From Pandoraea captiosa (lineage in GTDB: Bacteria; Pseudomonadota; Gammaproteobacteria; Burkholderiales; Burkholderiaceae), in contig NZ_CABPSQ010000002.1 in assembly GCF_902459775.1 (NCBI RefSeq), positions 992,001 to 1,056,000 of the forward strand: a DNA stretch of 64,000 nt, in the 5' to 3' direction. The position numbers and the translations under genes are program-made. Numbering within the stretch: the stretch's first letter is position 1; each line of letters opens with the position of its first letter. Shown in pieces: positions 25,544 to 34,001 of this stretch. Below the pieces are notes generated by a model. The model was not told the DNA's origin. It saw only the letters and a list, made by a program, of their open reading frames with translations, and ran no database searches.

Positions 25544-27889
25544 ATGCAAATGCTCCGCGCACTGGCTCTCGCAGCCGGTCTCGTGGTGGCGCCGGCCTTT
25601 GCCAGCGCCGCTCAAGCCTCCGACAACGCCGACAAGCGCGACGTTCCCGTTGCATCCGTTGCAATGCCTTCGGCGTCCGCCAAACAAAAGTTTGTCGATG
25701 ATCTCCTCGCGCGCATGACGCTTGACGAGAAAATCGGCCAGTTGCGCCTGATCAGCATCGGCGCGGAGATGCCGCAGCCGCAACTCATCAAGGAAATCGC
25801 CGCGGGCCGTGTTGGCGGCACGTTCAACTCGGTGACCCCGAGCGAGAACCGCCCGTTGCAGGACGCCGCCGTCAAACAAAGCCGCCTGAAGATTCCGATC
25901 TTCTTCGCCTACGACATCGTGCACGGCCACCGCACCGTGTTTCCGATCAGCCTCGGCCTGGCGTCGAGCTGGGATATGTCGGTCGTTCGCCAGGCGGCGC
26001 GCGTGTCCGCCGTCGAAGCGAGTGCCGACGGCCTCGACGCCACTTTCGCGCCCATGGTGGACATCTCGCGCGACCCGCGCTGGGGCCGTACCTCGGAAGG
26101 CTTCGGCGAGGATCCCTATCTGGTCTCGCAAAGCGCACGTGCGAGCGTGCAGGGCTTTCAGGGCACGTCGCCCGCCAACCCCGATAGCCTGATGGCGTTC
26201 GTGAAGCACTTCGCGTTGTACGGCGCGGTCGAGGGCGGACGGGACTACAACGTCGTCGACATGAGCCCGATGCGCATGTATCAGGACTATCTGCCGCCGT
26301 ATCGCGCCGGGATCGACGCGGGTGCGGGCGGCGTGATGATTGCGCTGAATTCGGTCAACGGCACGCCCGCCACGTCGAACAAGTGGCTGTTGCAAGACCT
26401 GCTGCGTGGTGAGTGGGGTTTCAAGGGCGTGACGGTCAGCGATCATGGCGCGATCGAGGAACTGATGCGTCACGGCGTGGCGAAGGACGGCCGTGAGGCC
26501 GCCAGGCTCGCCATCGAAGCCGGTGTCGACATGAGCATGGCCGATCAGCAGTACCTCAAGCAGTTGCCGGACCTGGTGAAGTCGGGCGACGTGCCGATTC
26601 GCTATATCGACAACGCCGTGCGCGAAGTGCTCGGGGCGAAATACGACATGGGCCTCTTTGCCGATCCGTATCGCCGTATCGGCCGCGCCGAGAACGATCC
26701 GAAGGACGTGAATGCCGAAAGCCGCCTGCACCGCGACGCAGCGCGCGATGTCGCGCGCAAGTCGATCGTGCTGCTGGAGAACCGGCATGACACGCTGCCG
26801 CTCAAGAAGGCCGGCAGGGTCGCTGTGATCGGACCGCTCGCGGACTCGAAGCTCGACATGATGGGCAGTTGGTCGGCCGCAGGCAAACACGCGCAGGCCG
26901 TGTCGCTGCTCCAGGGCGTGCGCGACGTGCTTGGCACGAACGCTCAGGTCGCCTATGCGCGCGGCGCGAACATCACCGACGACTCGCGGGTGGTCGAATA
27001 TCTCAACTTCCTCGACTGGGACAATCCGGAAGTCGTGCAGGACAAGCGCACGCCGCAGCAGATGATCGACGAAGCCGTGCAGGTCGCGCGCAATGCCGAC
27101 ACGCTGATCGTTGCCGTGGGCGAATCGCGCGGCATGTCGCACGAGGCATCGAGCCGCACGAGCCTGATGCTCCCGGGCAGCCAGCTTGCGCTGTTACAGG
27201 CGCTCAAGGCCACGGGCAAGCCGCTCGTGGTCGTGCTGATGAACGGTCGCCCGCTGGACCTGAACTGGGCTAACGTCAACGCCGACGCCATGCTCGAGAC
27301 CTGGTACGCCGGGACCGAGGGCGGTCATGCGATTGCCGACGTGCTGTTCGGCGACTACAACCCGTCGGGCAAGCTGCCGATCTCGTTTCCGCGCTCGATC
27401 GGTCAGATTCCGACGTACTACAACCAGTTGCGCATCGGCCGACCGTTTACGCCGGGCAAGCCTGCGAACTATACGTCGCAATACTTCGAGGAAGACGCCG
27501 GTCCGCTGTACGCATTCGGCTATGGCCTGAGCTACACCACGTTCGAGGTGTCCCCGGTCAAGCTCTCGTCGAAGACGATGACGGCCAGCGGCAAGCTCGA
27601 CGCGAGCGTCACTGTGCGTAACACCGGAAAGCGTGAAGGGGAGACCGTCGTGCAGTTGTACTTGCAGGACGTGGCCGCTTCGATCGTGCGTCCGATAAAG
27701 GAACTGAAGGGCTTCCAGAAGGTGAGTCTGAAGCCGGGCGAGTCGCGCACGGTGCACTTCGCCATCGACGCCAGCCTGCTGAAGTTCTACAACGCGAAGC
27801 TGCAATACGTGGCGGAGCCGGGCGAATTCAACGTCCAGATCGGCCTCGATTCGCAGCACGTCGAACAGGCGACATTTACCCTTCATTAA
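25544..27889 (+). CDS. bglX: Periplasmic beta-glucosidase, GH3
   Basis: 781 aa, similar in length to E. coli BglX (765). Signal peptide MQMLRALALAAGLVV...AQA. GH3 N-domain (KIGQLRLISIG, FAYDIVHGHRTVFPISLG, KHFALYG), nucleophile Asp300 in VTVSDHGAI, the second alpha/beta domain (VLLENRHDTLPLKKAGRVAVIGPLA) and a C-terminal fibronectin-III-like domain. Hydrolyses beta-glucosidic bonds from non-reducing ends. Shares a 178-base divergent promoter with opgG, which suggests that it trims or recycles periplasmic glucans. Starts at the ATG pair 25544/25550. Confidence 0.93.
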   Translation: MQMLRALALAAGLVVAPAFASAAQASDNADKRDVPVASVAMPSASAKQKFVDDLLARMTLDEKIGQLRLISIGAEMPQPQLIKEIAAGRVGGTFNSVTPSENRPLQDAAVKQSRLKIPIFFAYDIVHGHRTVFPISLGLASSWDMSVVRQAARVSAVEASADGLDATFAPMVDISRDPRWGRTSEGFGEDPYLVSQSARASVQGFQGTSPANPDSLMAFVKHFALYGAVEGGRDYNVVDMSPMRMYQDYLPPYRAGIDAGAGGVMIALNSVNGTPATSNKWLLQDLLRGEWGFKGVTVSDHGAIEELMRHGVAKDGREAARLAIEAGVDMSMADQQYLKQLPDLVKSGDVPIRYIDNAVREVLGAKYDMGLFADPYRRIGRAENDPKDVNAESRLHRDAARDVARKSIVLLENRHDTLPLKKAGRVAVIGPLADSKLDMMGSWSAAGKHAQAVSLLQGVRDVLGTNAQVAYARGANITDDSRVVEYLNFLDWDNPEVVQDKRTPQQMIDEAVQVARNADTLIVAVGESRGMSHEASSRTSLMLPGSQLALLQALKATGKPLVVVLMNGRPLDLNWANVNADAMLETWYAGTEGGHAIADVLFGDYNPSGKLPISFPRSIGQIPTYYNQLRIGRPFTPGKPANYTSQYFEEDAGPLYAFGYGLSYTTFEVSPVKLSSKTMTASGKLDASVTVRNTGKREGETVVQLYLQDVAASIVRPIKELKGFQKVSLKPGESRTVHFAIDASLLKFYNAKLQYVAEPGEFNVQIGLDSQHVEQATFTLH

Positions 27890-27891
27890 GC

Positions 27892-27926
27892 GCGCTTTCT
27901 AGCGCTTCCTAGTGCCTCCTGGCGCT
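27892..27926. repeat. 10-bp tandem repeat in the bglX / LysR convergent gap
   Basis: About three and a half copies of AGCGCTTCCT with 10-base period fill the gap between the two stop codons. No other terminator is visible. Confidence 0.65.
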
Positions 27927-28837
27927 CATGCCTGCGTCTGAAATTCCCCGGCAAGGAATTCGACGCAGGCGCGCACCTTCGCTGACGATGCCACGCGCGA
28001 CGGATACACCGCCCACACATTGGCCGGTTGCGTGACTTCCGGCAGCACCTGTACCAGATCCCCGCGCGCAATGAGCGCCCCCACGTCCCACATCGAGCGC
28101 AGCACGATGCCCTGCGCGTCGAGCGCCCATTGCACCGCGACTTCCCCGTGATTCGTCGAGAGCGGCCCCGTGACCTTGAGCGAGACGGATTCGCCGCGCT
28201 GCTGTAGCCGCCATACGCCGAACGGATGGTCCCGCTCCTTGATGACGATGCAGGCGTGTCCGGCCAGATCGCTCAGCTGACGCGGTGTGCCGTGCGTCTC
28301 CAGATACGCGGCCGAGGCGCATAACACGCGATGGTTGTCGGCGAGCTTGCGGGCGATCAGATGCGGCGCAATGTCGTCGCCGATACGCACGTCGAGGTCG
28401 TAGCCTTCGGCCGCGACGTCCACGATCCGGTCGAACAGATCGAGGCGCACGTTCAACTGGGGGTGCAGCGCGCGCAGTCGGGACATCGCCGGTGCGACCA
28501 CGTGACGTCCGAAGCCGAAGCTGCTCGACACCCGCAGCGTGCCGCGCGGGACCTGCCGCGTGCTCGATACGTCCTCCATCAGATGATTCACATCGTCGAG
28601 GATCTTTTCTGCCCATGCGTAGACCCGCTCGCCCGTGTCGGTAATCGCCACGCGCCGTGTCGAGCGGTGCAGCAACCGCGTGCCGAGGTCCGCTTCGAGC
28701 ATGCCCACACGTTTGCTGACATAGGCCGGTGAGACGCCCAGCGCTTCGGCGGCCGCCGAGAAGCTGGCGCGGCGGGCGACCTGGCAGAACACGCGCAGGT
28801 CGTCAAGATTCGGATTGACAGGCAGGGGTTTATTCAC
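27926..28837 (-). CDS. LysR-family regulator, DmlR/TtuA type
   Basis: 303 aa. HTH DLRVFCQVARRASFSAAAEALG...SPAYVSKRVGMLEADLGTRLL and a C-terminal binding domain of the CrgA/DmlR-like group (VSSSFGFGRHVVAPAMSRLRALHP). GTG start at 28837 (MNKPLPVNPN). Divergent from the tartrate/malate dehydrogenase gene, 95 bases away; in E. coli the DmlR regulator and dmlA have this same arrangement. Confidence 0.88.
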   Translation of the reverse strand: MNKPLPVNPNLDDLRVFCQVARRASFSAAAEALGVSPAYVSKRVGMLEADLGTRLLHRSTRRVAITDTGERVYAWAEKILDDVNHLMEDVSSTRQVPRGTLRVSSSFGFGRHVVAPAMSRLRALHPQLNVRLDLFDRIVDVAAEGYDLDVRIGDDIAPHLIARKLADNHRVLCASAAYLETHGTPRQLSDLAGHACIVIKERDHPFGVWRLQQRGESVSLKVTGPLSTNHGEVAVQWALDAQGIVLRSMWDVGALIARGDLVQVLPEVTQPANVWAVYPSRVASSAKVRACVEFLAGEFQTQA

Positions 28838-28932
28838 GATTCGTGGATAGTGGATTAACCGATTGGGGGATTTTATCCGCGTTGGAATGGAATAACCTAA
28901 CGCACATTCGTCAAACGTTCAGGAGACAGACC

Positions 28933-30042
28933 ATGACCGAATCGTCCCAACGCGCCCAGCGTCCGTTCCGGATCGCCGTGATCCCGGGCGATGGCATCGG
29001 CAAGGAAGTGATGCCCGAAGGCCTGCGCGTGCTCGACGCCGCCAGCAAGCGCTTCGGCATTCCCGTCGAGTATCAGCACATCGAGTGGGCAAGTTGCGAT
29101 TACTACGCCGCGCACGGTCAGATGATGCCGGACGACTGGAAGGAGCAGCTCGCGGGTGTGGACGCCATTCTCTTCGGTGCGGTGGGCTGGCCCGACACGG
29201 TGCCCGATCACATCTCGCTCTGGGGCTCGCTGCTCAAATTCCGTCGCGAGTTCGACCAGTACATCAATCTGCGCCCGGCGCGTTTGTTCGATGGCGTGCC
29301 TTCACCGCTGGCGAACCGCAAGGCGGGCGACATCGATTTCATGATCGTGCGCGAGAACACCGAAGGCGAATATTCGTCCGTCGGCGGCGTGATGTTCGAA
29401 GGCACGGAGCGTGAGTTCGTGGTGCAGGAGTCGGTATTCACCCGCCACGGCACCGAGCGCGTGCTGAAGTTCGCGTTCGATCTGGCGCAGCAACGTCAGC
29501 GCAAGCATGTGACGGTCGCGACCAAGAGCAATGGCATCTCGATCTCGATGCCCTGGTGGGACAAGCGCGCTGCCGAGACGGCCGCGAAGTATCCCGACAT
29601 TACGTGGGACAAGCAGCACATCGACATTCTGTGCGCGCGTTTCGTGCTGAATCCGAATCGTTTCGACGTGGTCGTCGCATCGAATCTGTTCGGCGACATT
29701 CTGTCCGACCTGGGCCCGGCATGTACCGGCACGATCGGCATTGCGCCGTCGGGCAATCTGAACCCGGAAGGCAAGTTCCCGTCGCTGTTCGAACCGGTAC
29801 ATGGCTCTGCGCCCGACATCGCGGGCAAGAACATCGCTAACCCGATCGGCATGATCTGGACCGCCGCAATGATGCTCGATTTCATCGGTCGCGGCGACTC
29901 GCGCACGCGTGACGCCCACGATGCGATCCTGGCGGCCATCACGCAGGTGATCAAGGACGGTCCGCGCACCGGCGACATGGGCGGGCGCGCGAACACGACC
30001 GAAGTGGGTCAGGCGATTGCGGCAGTGGTCTCGGCAGGCTGA
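28933..30042 (+). CDS. ttuC: Tartrate dehydrogenase / D-malate dehydrogenase (decarboxylating)
   Basis: 369 aa, NAD-dependent beta-decarboxylating dehydrogenase of the IMDH/ICDH family; oxidises D-malate to pyruvate plus CO2 and L-tartrate to oxaloglycolate. Motifs: RENTEGEYSSVGG (substrate loop), NLFGDILSDLGP (metal Asp residues) and the C-terminal HGSAPDIAGKNIANP (NAD site). The Shine-Dalgarno AGGAGA precedes ATG 28933. The last 34 bases overlap the end of the convergent flavin monooxygenase gene. LeuB is excluded by the sequence around the substrate loop and the LysR context; ttuC and dmlA cannot be told apart here. Confidence 0.9.
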   Translation: MTESSQRAQRPFRIAVIPGDGIGKEVMPEGLRVLDAASKRFGIPVEYQHIEWASCDYYAAHGQMMPDDWKEQLAGVDAILFGAVGWPDTVPDHISLWGSLLKFRREFDQYINLRPARLFDGVPSPLANRKAGDIDFMIVRENTEGEYSSVGGVMFEGTEREFVVQESVFTRHGTERVLKFAFDLAQQRQRKHVTVATKSNGISISMPWWDKRAAETAAKYPDITWDKQHIDILCARFVLNPNRFDVVVASNLFGDILSDLGPACTGTIGIAPSGNLNPEGKFPSLFEPVHGSAPDIAGKNIANPIGMIWTAAMMLDFIGRGDSRTRDAHDAILAAITQVIKDGPRTGDMGGRANTTEVGQAIAAVVSAG

Positions 30043-31433
30043 TCGGCCGATGTCCCTGGCGCTGCACCCGCGGGCGATGCAATGTCGTGCGGCGGGTGGT
30101 CGTCGAAGTAGCGATTGGGCACCGGCGGCACGCCAAGATTCTCGCGGAACGTGCGACCCTCGTACCGCGTGCGGAACAGGCCGCGCCGCTGCAATTCCGG
30201 CACCACGAGATCCACGAACGACGTGATACCCACGGGCGCGCTCGGAAACATGATGCTGAAACCGTCTGCCGCGCCCGTCTCGAACCAGTGCTGGAAGTCG
30301 TCGGCGATCGATGCCGGCGTGCCGACCAGTACGCGGTGCCCCCCGCCGGTAAATCGCGTGTAGAGCTGCCGTACGGTCGGCTCTTCTCGTCGAATCCAGT
30401 CCACCAGCAACTTCTGACGGCTCTTGTGCGAGTTCGTCTCCGGGACATGGTCGGGCAGCGGGACCTTCGCGTCGAAGGGCAGGCTCGCCAGGTCGATGCC
30501 CAGGCTCGCATAGTTGGTCAGTGCATTGAGCACCACGGCGGGATCGCGATGCGACAGCAGGCTGTCGTAAATGTCCTCCGCTTCGGATTGCGTGCGCCCG
30601 ACGATGGGCGACACCCCCGGCAGAATGAAGATGTGTTCCGGCTTGCGGCCATACTTCAGCGCGCGTGTTTTCACGTCGGTATAGAAGGCGCGGGCCTCCT
30701 CGATATCCTGCGCGGCCGTGTAGAGTAACTCGCCCGCGCGCGCGGCCAGTTCGCGTCCCGCTTCGCTCGACCCGGCCTGCGCGATCACCGGCCAGCCCTG
30801 AACGGGGCGTGGCGCATTTAGTGGCCCGCGCACCTGAAAGTGCTTGCCCCGATGGTCGAGCGTGCGGATGCGCGACGGGTCGGCCCACTGGCCTGTGGCC
30901 TTGTTGCGCGGGAAGGCGTCGTCGGCATGACTGTCCCAGAGGCCGGTCACGACGTCGTAGAACTCGTTGGCACGCTCGTAGCGCACCGCATGGTCGACGT
31001 GGTCGTCGCGGTTGAAGTTCTGACCGCCGCCCGTCGAGGTGACCAGATTCCACCCGGCGCGGCCGCCCGACAGATGGTCGAGCGATGCAAACGCGCGTGC
31101 CACGTTGTACGGTTCGCTGTATGTCGTGCTCACGGAGGCGACCAGACCGATGTGCTCGGTGGCACCGGCCAGACCTGCGAGCAGCACCACGGGGTCCCAC
31201 CGCGGCGCGCCGGGGCTGTGGGCCAGGGCGACGGGGTCTGTCGAGACAAAGGGGGTGTCGAAGAAGAACAACGCGTCGAACAGGCCGCGCTCGAGTTCCT
31301 GAGCGTAGTGACGGTAGCGCGCGAATTGCGAATAGGCGTCGGTGTCGGCGTCGGGATGACGCCAGCTGTCGCCCTGCACGCCGGAACCCGACATGTAGGC
31401 GCCCAGCCGGAGCGTGCGGGCAGGTTGGCTCAT
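30009..31433 (-). CDS. LLM-class flavin monooxygenase (NtaA/SnaA/DszA type)
   Basis: 474 aa two-component FMNH2-dependent monooxygenase. Typical family segments: SWRHPDADTDAYSQFARYRHYAQELERGLFDALFF, GWNLVTSTGGGQNF, QAGSSEAGRELAARAGELLYT and the C-terminal FVDLVVPELQRRGLFR (read in parts). Relatives oxidise nitrilotriacetate, dibenzothiophene sulfone, pristinamycin or alkyl sulfides/sulfones; a role in organosulfur use is likely given the divergent sulfonate-type binding protein. It needs a separate flavin reductase, none nearby. The 3' end overlaps ttuC by 34 bases on the opposite strand. Confidence 0.87.
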   Translation of the reverse strand: MSQPARTLRLGAYMSGSGVQGDSWRHPDADTDAYSQFARYRHYAQELERGLFDALFFFDTPFVSTDPVALAHSPGAPRWDPVVLLAGLAGATEHIGLVASVSTTYSEPYNVARAFASLDHLSGGRAGWNLVTSTGGGQNFNRDDHVDHAVRYERANEFYDVVTGLWDSHADDAFPRNKATGQWADPSRIRTLDHRGKHFQVRGPLNAPRPVQGWPVIAQAGSSEAGRELAARAGELLYTAAQDIEEARAFYTDVKTRALKYGRKPEHIFILPGVSPIVGRTQSEAEDIYDSLLSHRDPAVVLNALTNYASLGIDLASLPFDAKVPLPDHVPETNSHKSRQKLLVDWIRREEPTVRQLYTRFTGGGHRVLVGTPASIADDFQHWFETGAADGFSIMFPSAPVGITSFVDLVVPELQRRGLFRTRYEGRTFRENLGVPPVPNRYFDDHPPHDIASPAGAAPGTSADQPAETTAAIA

Positions 31434-31508
31434 GAGCTTGCTCTCGTTCGATTTCGGTAGACGATCACGATAAGCGAGCCATTCGTCGCACGGCAAACAA
31501 CGAAACTC

Positions 31509-31564
31509 CATAAGCAAACCAACATAAGCAAACCAACATAAGCAAACGCACATAAGCAAACGCG
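31509..31564. repeat. Four tandem 14-bp repeats
   Basis: CATAAGCAAACCAA is repeated four times without gaps (31509-31522, 31523-31536, 31537-31550, 31551-31564), the last two ending GCA and GCG. It lies in the 241-base divergent gap between the flavin monooxygenase and the binding-protein gene, nearer the former. Regular spacing and position make it either an iteron-like regulator site or a slippage repeat. Confidence 0.9.
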
Positions 31565-31674
31565 TGAAGTGCGCGCTATGGATCGCATCAATCGATGGTT
31601 GGGGATGCGGTGGCGCGTGTCTAGACTGGCACATCCTCCACTCTTTCGGCCGCGTTCGTGCGTGGCGACATGAC

Positions 31675-32823
31675 ATGACGACATCTGCCTCCCATGCCGC
31701 TGCACAGGACAACCCGGTGCTCGACGCATTCATTGCAGCCTCCGCCATCGCGCTCGGTCTGTACGTCTCGCCGCCGTCGCGTGCGGCGATGGTGCGTGCG
31801 ACGCTCGCACGCGCTGCAAAGCGCGACCTGCGCTCGCGTGCCCGCGAACAGTGGCCGACCTGGCGCGCCCGCCTGCGACGTGGCGCTGCCGCGGCGCTCA
31901 GCGTGGCGGCCATTCTGCCATTCGCCAGCAAGGCGGCGGACAAACCGGTGCTGGTGGTAGGCGATCAGGCGTACAACGCCCAGAGCCTTTTCGAAGCGTC
32001 CGGCGCATTGCAGGACGCGCCGTACACCGTTTCGTGGAAACAGTTTCCCGCAGGCACGCCGGTGATCGAAGCCGTCAACGCCGGCGCACTGGACATCGGC
32101 CTGCAGGGGGATGGCCCGGTGCTGTTCCTCGCCGCGCAGGGCGCGCCCGTCAAGGTAATCGGCATCTATCGCGACAGTCCCGACAGTGTGGTGTTGCTCG
32201 CGGGGCCGCACACGCAGATCAAGACGGTTGCCGACCTGAAGGGCAAGACGGTCGCAGTGACACGAGGCGGATGGTCCCAGCAATTGGTGCAGGCGGCGCT
32301 CACGTCTGCCGGGCTGCCGCTCGATTCGGTGAAGTACTCGTATCTGGCGTCCGTCGATTCGGCCGCGGCCCTCCAGGCGGGCAAGGTCGATGCGACGGCG
32401 ACGTGGGAGCCGTACGTCACACGCTTGCGTCAGGCAGGGGCCAAGACCGTGGTCACCGCGCGTGGACTGATCGCCGCACAGAGCTATCTGTCGACGACGC
32501 AGAAGGTCATCGACAGCAAACGAGAGCTGTTGGGCGACTTCGTTCAGCGTTATCAGCGTGCGCGTGAGTGGTCGCTGGCGGACCCGCGTCACATCGAACG
32601 TTATGCCGACGTGTGGGCGGCGAAGTCGCGTGTCGATCCCAAGCTCGCGCATCAATGGTTCAGCACGTCGCGCATTCGCTACGAGCCGCTCACGGACGGC
32701 GCCATCGCCGAAGCGCAAAAGAGCGTCGACGACTTCGTGAAGACCGGCACGCTGACCAAGGGTTTCGATGTGCGCGGTCTGTTCGATACGTCGTTCAACA
32801 AGTTCACTCAGGCGGCGCGTTAA
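31675..32823 (+). CDS. ABC-type aliphatic sulfonate substrate-binding protein (SsuA-like)
   Basis: 382 aa. The mature domain starts near DKPVLVVGDQAYNAQSLFEA; it carries the NMT1/SsuA-type motifs VIEAVNAGALDIGLQGDGP and LKGKTVAVTRGGWSQQLVQAALTSAGL (in parts). A signal peptide-like stretch RARLRRGAAAALSVAAILPFASKAA lies only after about 63 residues of extra N-terminal sequence that includes another hydrophobic patch. ATG 31789 would remove 38 of these. No ssuB/ssuC genes are adjacent, so the permease must be elsewhere or shared. Probably delivers a sulfonate or related organosulfur compound. Confidence 0.8.
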   Translation: MTTSASHAAAQDNPVLDAFIAASAIALGLYVSPPSRAAMVRATLARAAKRDLRSRAREQWPTWRARLRRGAAAALSVAAILPFASKAADKPVLVVGDQAYNAQSLFEASGALQDAPYTVSWKQFPAGTPVIEAVNAGALDIGLQGDGPVLFLAAQGAPVKVIGIYRDSPDSVVLLAGPHTQIKTVADLKGKTVAVTRGGWSQQLVQAALTSAGLPLDSVKYSYLASVDSAAALQAGKVDATATWEPYVTRLRQAGAKTVVTARGLIAAQSYLSTTQKVIDSKRELLGDFVQRYQRAREWSLADPRHIERYADVWAAKSRVDPKLAHQWFSTSRIRYEPLTDGAIAEAQKSVDDFVKTGTLTKGFDVRGLFDTSFNKFTQAAR

Positions 32824-32860
32824 GGCACGATAAGGCCCAATAAGGCCCGATAAGGCATTT
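32821..32860. repeat. 10-bp tandem repeat beginning at a stop codon
   Basis: Four copies of TAAGGCCCGA-like units with exact 10-base period. The first TAA is the stop codon of the binding-protein gene, and the repetition places stop codons in every frame. Confidence 0.85.
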
Positions 32861-32966
32861 CGCAGAGCCCGCACTTTCACGCCGGATTACCGCTCAGGGC
32901 TACAATGCTCGCCACCCGGCGGGCAGCGTGGCCCGTCCCTTGTCCTGTCGACTCAGGGAAATTGGC

Positions 32967-34001
32967 GTGTCATCCAGTGATCCATCTTTCGACGCGAGCG
33001 TCACCCGTCGTCACATCGTCATCGTGGCTTTCGATGGCGTCGAGGCCATCGACGTCACCGGCCCTGCCAGTACCTTCGCCAAAGCCTCGCTTGCCGTGCC
33101 GGGCGCTTACCGTCTCACGGTGGCGTCGCCGCAAGGGGGCAACGTTCGCACCAGCGCCGGGCTCGCCATCGCCGATACCACACCGCTAAATTCGCTGGTC
33201 AGTTCCTTCGGTCGCCACGTTGACGACATCGATACCGTCATCGTGGCCGGGGGCGAAGAAGACGCGTTACGCCGCGCCGTGCTGGAGGACGGTGCTGCGC
33301 AGTGGGTCGCCGCGATTGCGCCCCGCGTGCGGCGCGTGGCCAGCGTCTGCACGGGGGCGTTCGTGCTGATGGCGGCGGGCCTGCTCGACGCGCGTGAGTC
33401 GACCACGCACTGGCGCGCGTGCGACTTGCTCGCGTCGATGTGCGCCGCGACCGACGTGCAGCACGACCGGGTATTCGTGCGCGACGGCAAGGTCTGGACT
33501 TCCGGTGGCGTCACCACCGGCATCGACATGGCGCTGGGGATGATCGAAGCAGACCACGGGCGCGCGCTCGCGATGGACATCGCACGCGATCTGGCGTTGT
33601 TCGTGTTGCGCGGCGGGGCGGAATCGCAGGTGAGCCGTTCGCTGACCTTGCAACAAGGTGCGACGTCGCCGGTGCGCGACGTCATCGCGTGGATCGAGAG
33701 TCATCTCGATGCCGATCTGAGCGTCGATGCGCTCGCCGCCGTCGCTCGCATGAGCCCGCGTAATTTCTCGCGCGCCTTTTCTCGCGACACCGGTGTATCG
33801 CCCGCCCGTTATGTCACGCGCGCCCGGGTGCACTTCGCGAATTCCCTGCTTCGGCAGACGGCGTGGCCGCAGGAGCGCATCGCGCAACGCAGCGGATTTC
33901 GCAGCGTCGATGCCTTGCAGCGGGCATTCCGCGAGGTCTTCGGGGTACCGATGTCGCAATACCGGCGTGCGGCACAAACGCAGAGCGCGACCCTAGCGTG
34001 A
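32967..34001 (+). CDS. GlxA-type AraC-family regulator with DJ-1/PfpI domain
   Basis: 344 aa from GTG 32967, which has GGGA at 8-base spacing; an upstream GTG at 32928 adds 13 residues. The N-terminal DJ-1/PfpI amidotransferase-like domain (HIVIVAFDGVEAIDVTGP; Cys in VASVCTGAFVLMAAG) is followed by a C-terminal AraC double HTH (VDALAAVARMSPRNFSRAF, RIAQRSGFRSVDALQRAFREVFGV in parts). Members of this family sense small nitrogen compounds such as glycine betaine, arginine or polyamines. Targets are unknown; the convergent neighbour is also a DJ-1/PfpI protein. Confidence 0.9.
   Translation: MSSSDPSFDASVTRRHIVIVAFDGVEAIDVTGPASTFAKASLAVPGAYRLTVASPQGGNVRTSAGLAIADTTPLNSLVSSFGRHVDDIDTVIVAGGEEDALRRAVLEDGAAQWVAAIAPRVRRVASVCTGAFVLMAAGLLDARESTTHWRACDLLASMCAATDVQHDRVFVRDGKVWTSGGVTTGIDMALGMIEADHGRALAMDIARDLALFVLRGGAESQVSRSLTLQQGATSPVRDVIAWIESHLDADLSVDALAAVARMSPRNFSRAFSRDTGVSPARYVTRARVHFANSLLRQTAWPQERIAQRSGFRSVDALQRAFREVFGVPMSQYRRAAQTQSATLA

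Noticed and set aside
31509-31564. CRISPR array
   Set aside because: Units are 14 bp, directly abutting, with no spacers, and no cas genes are present.
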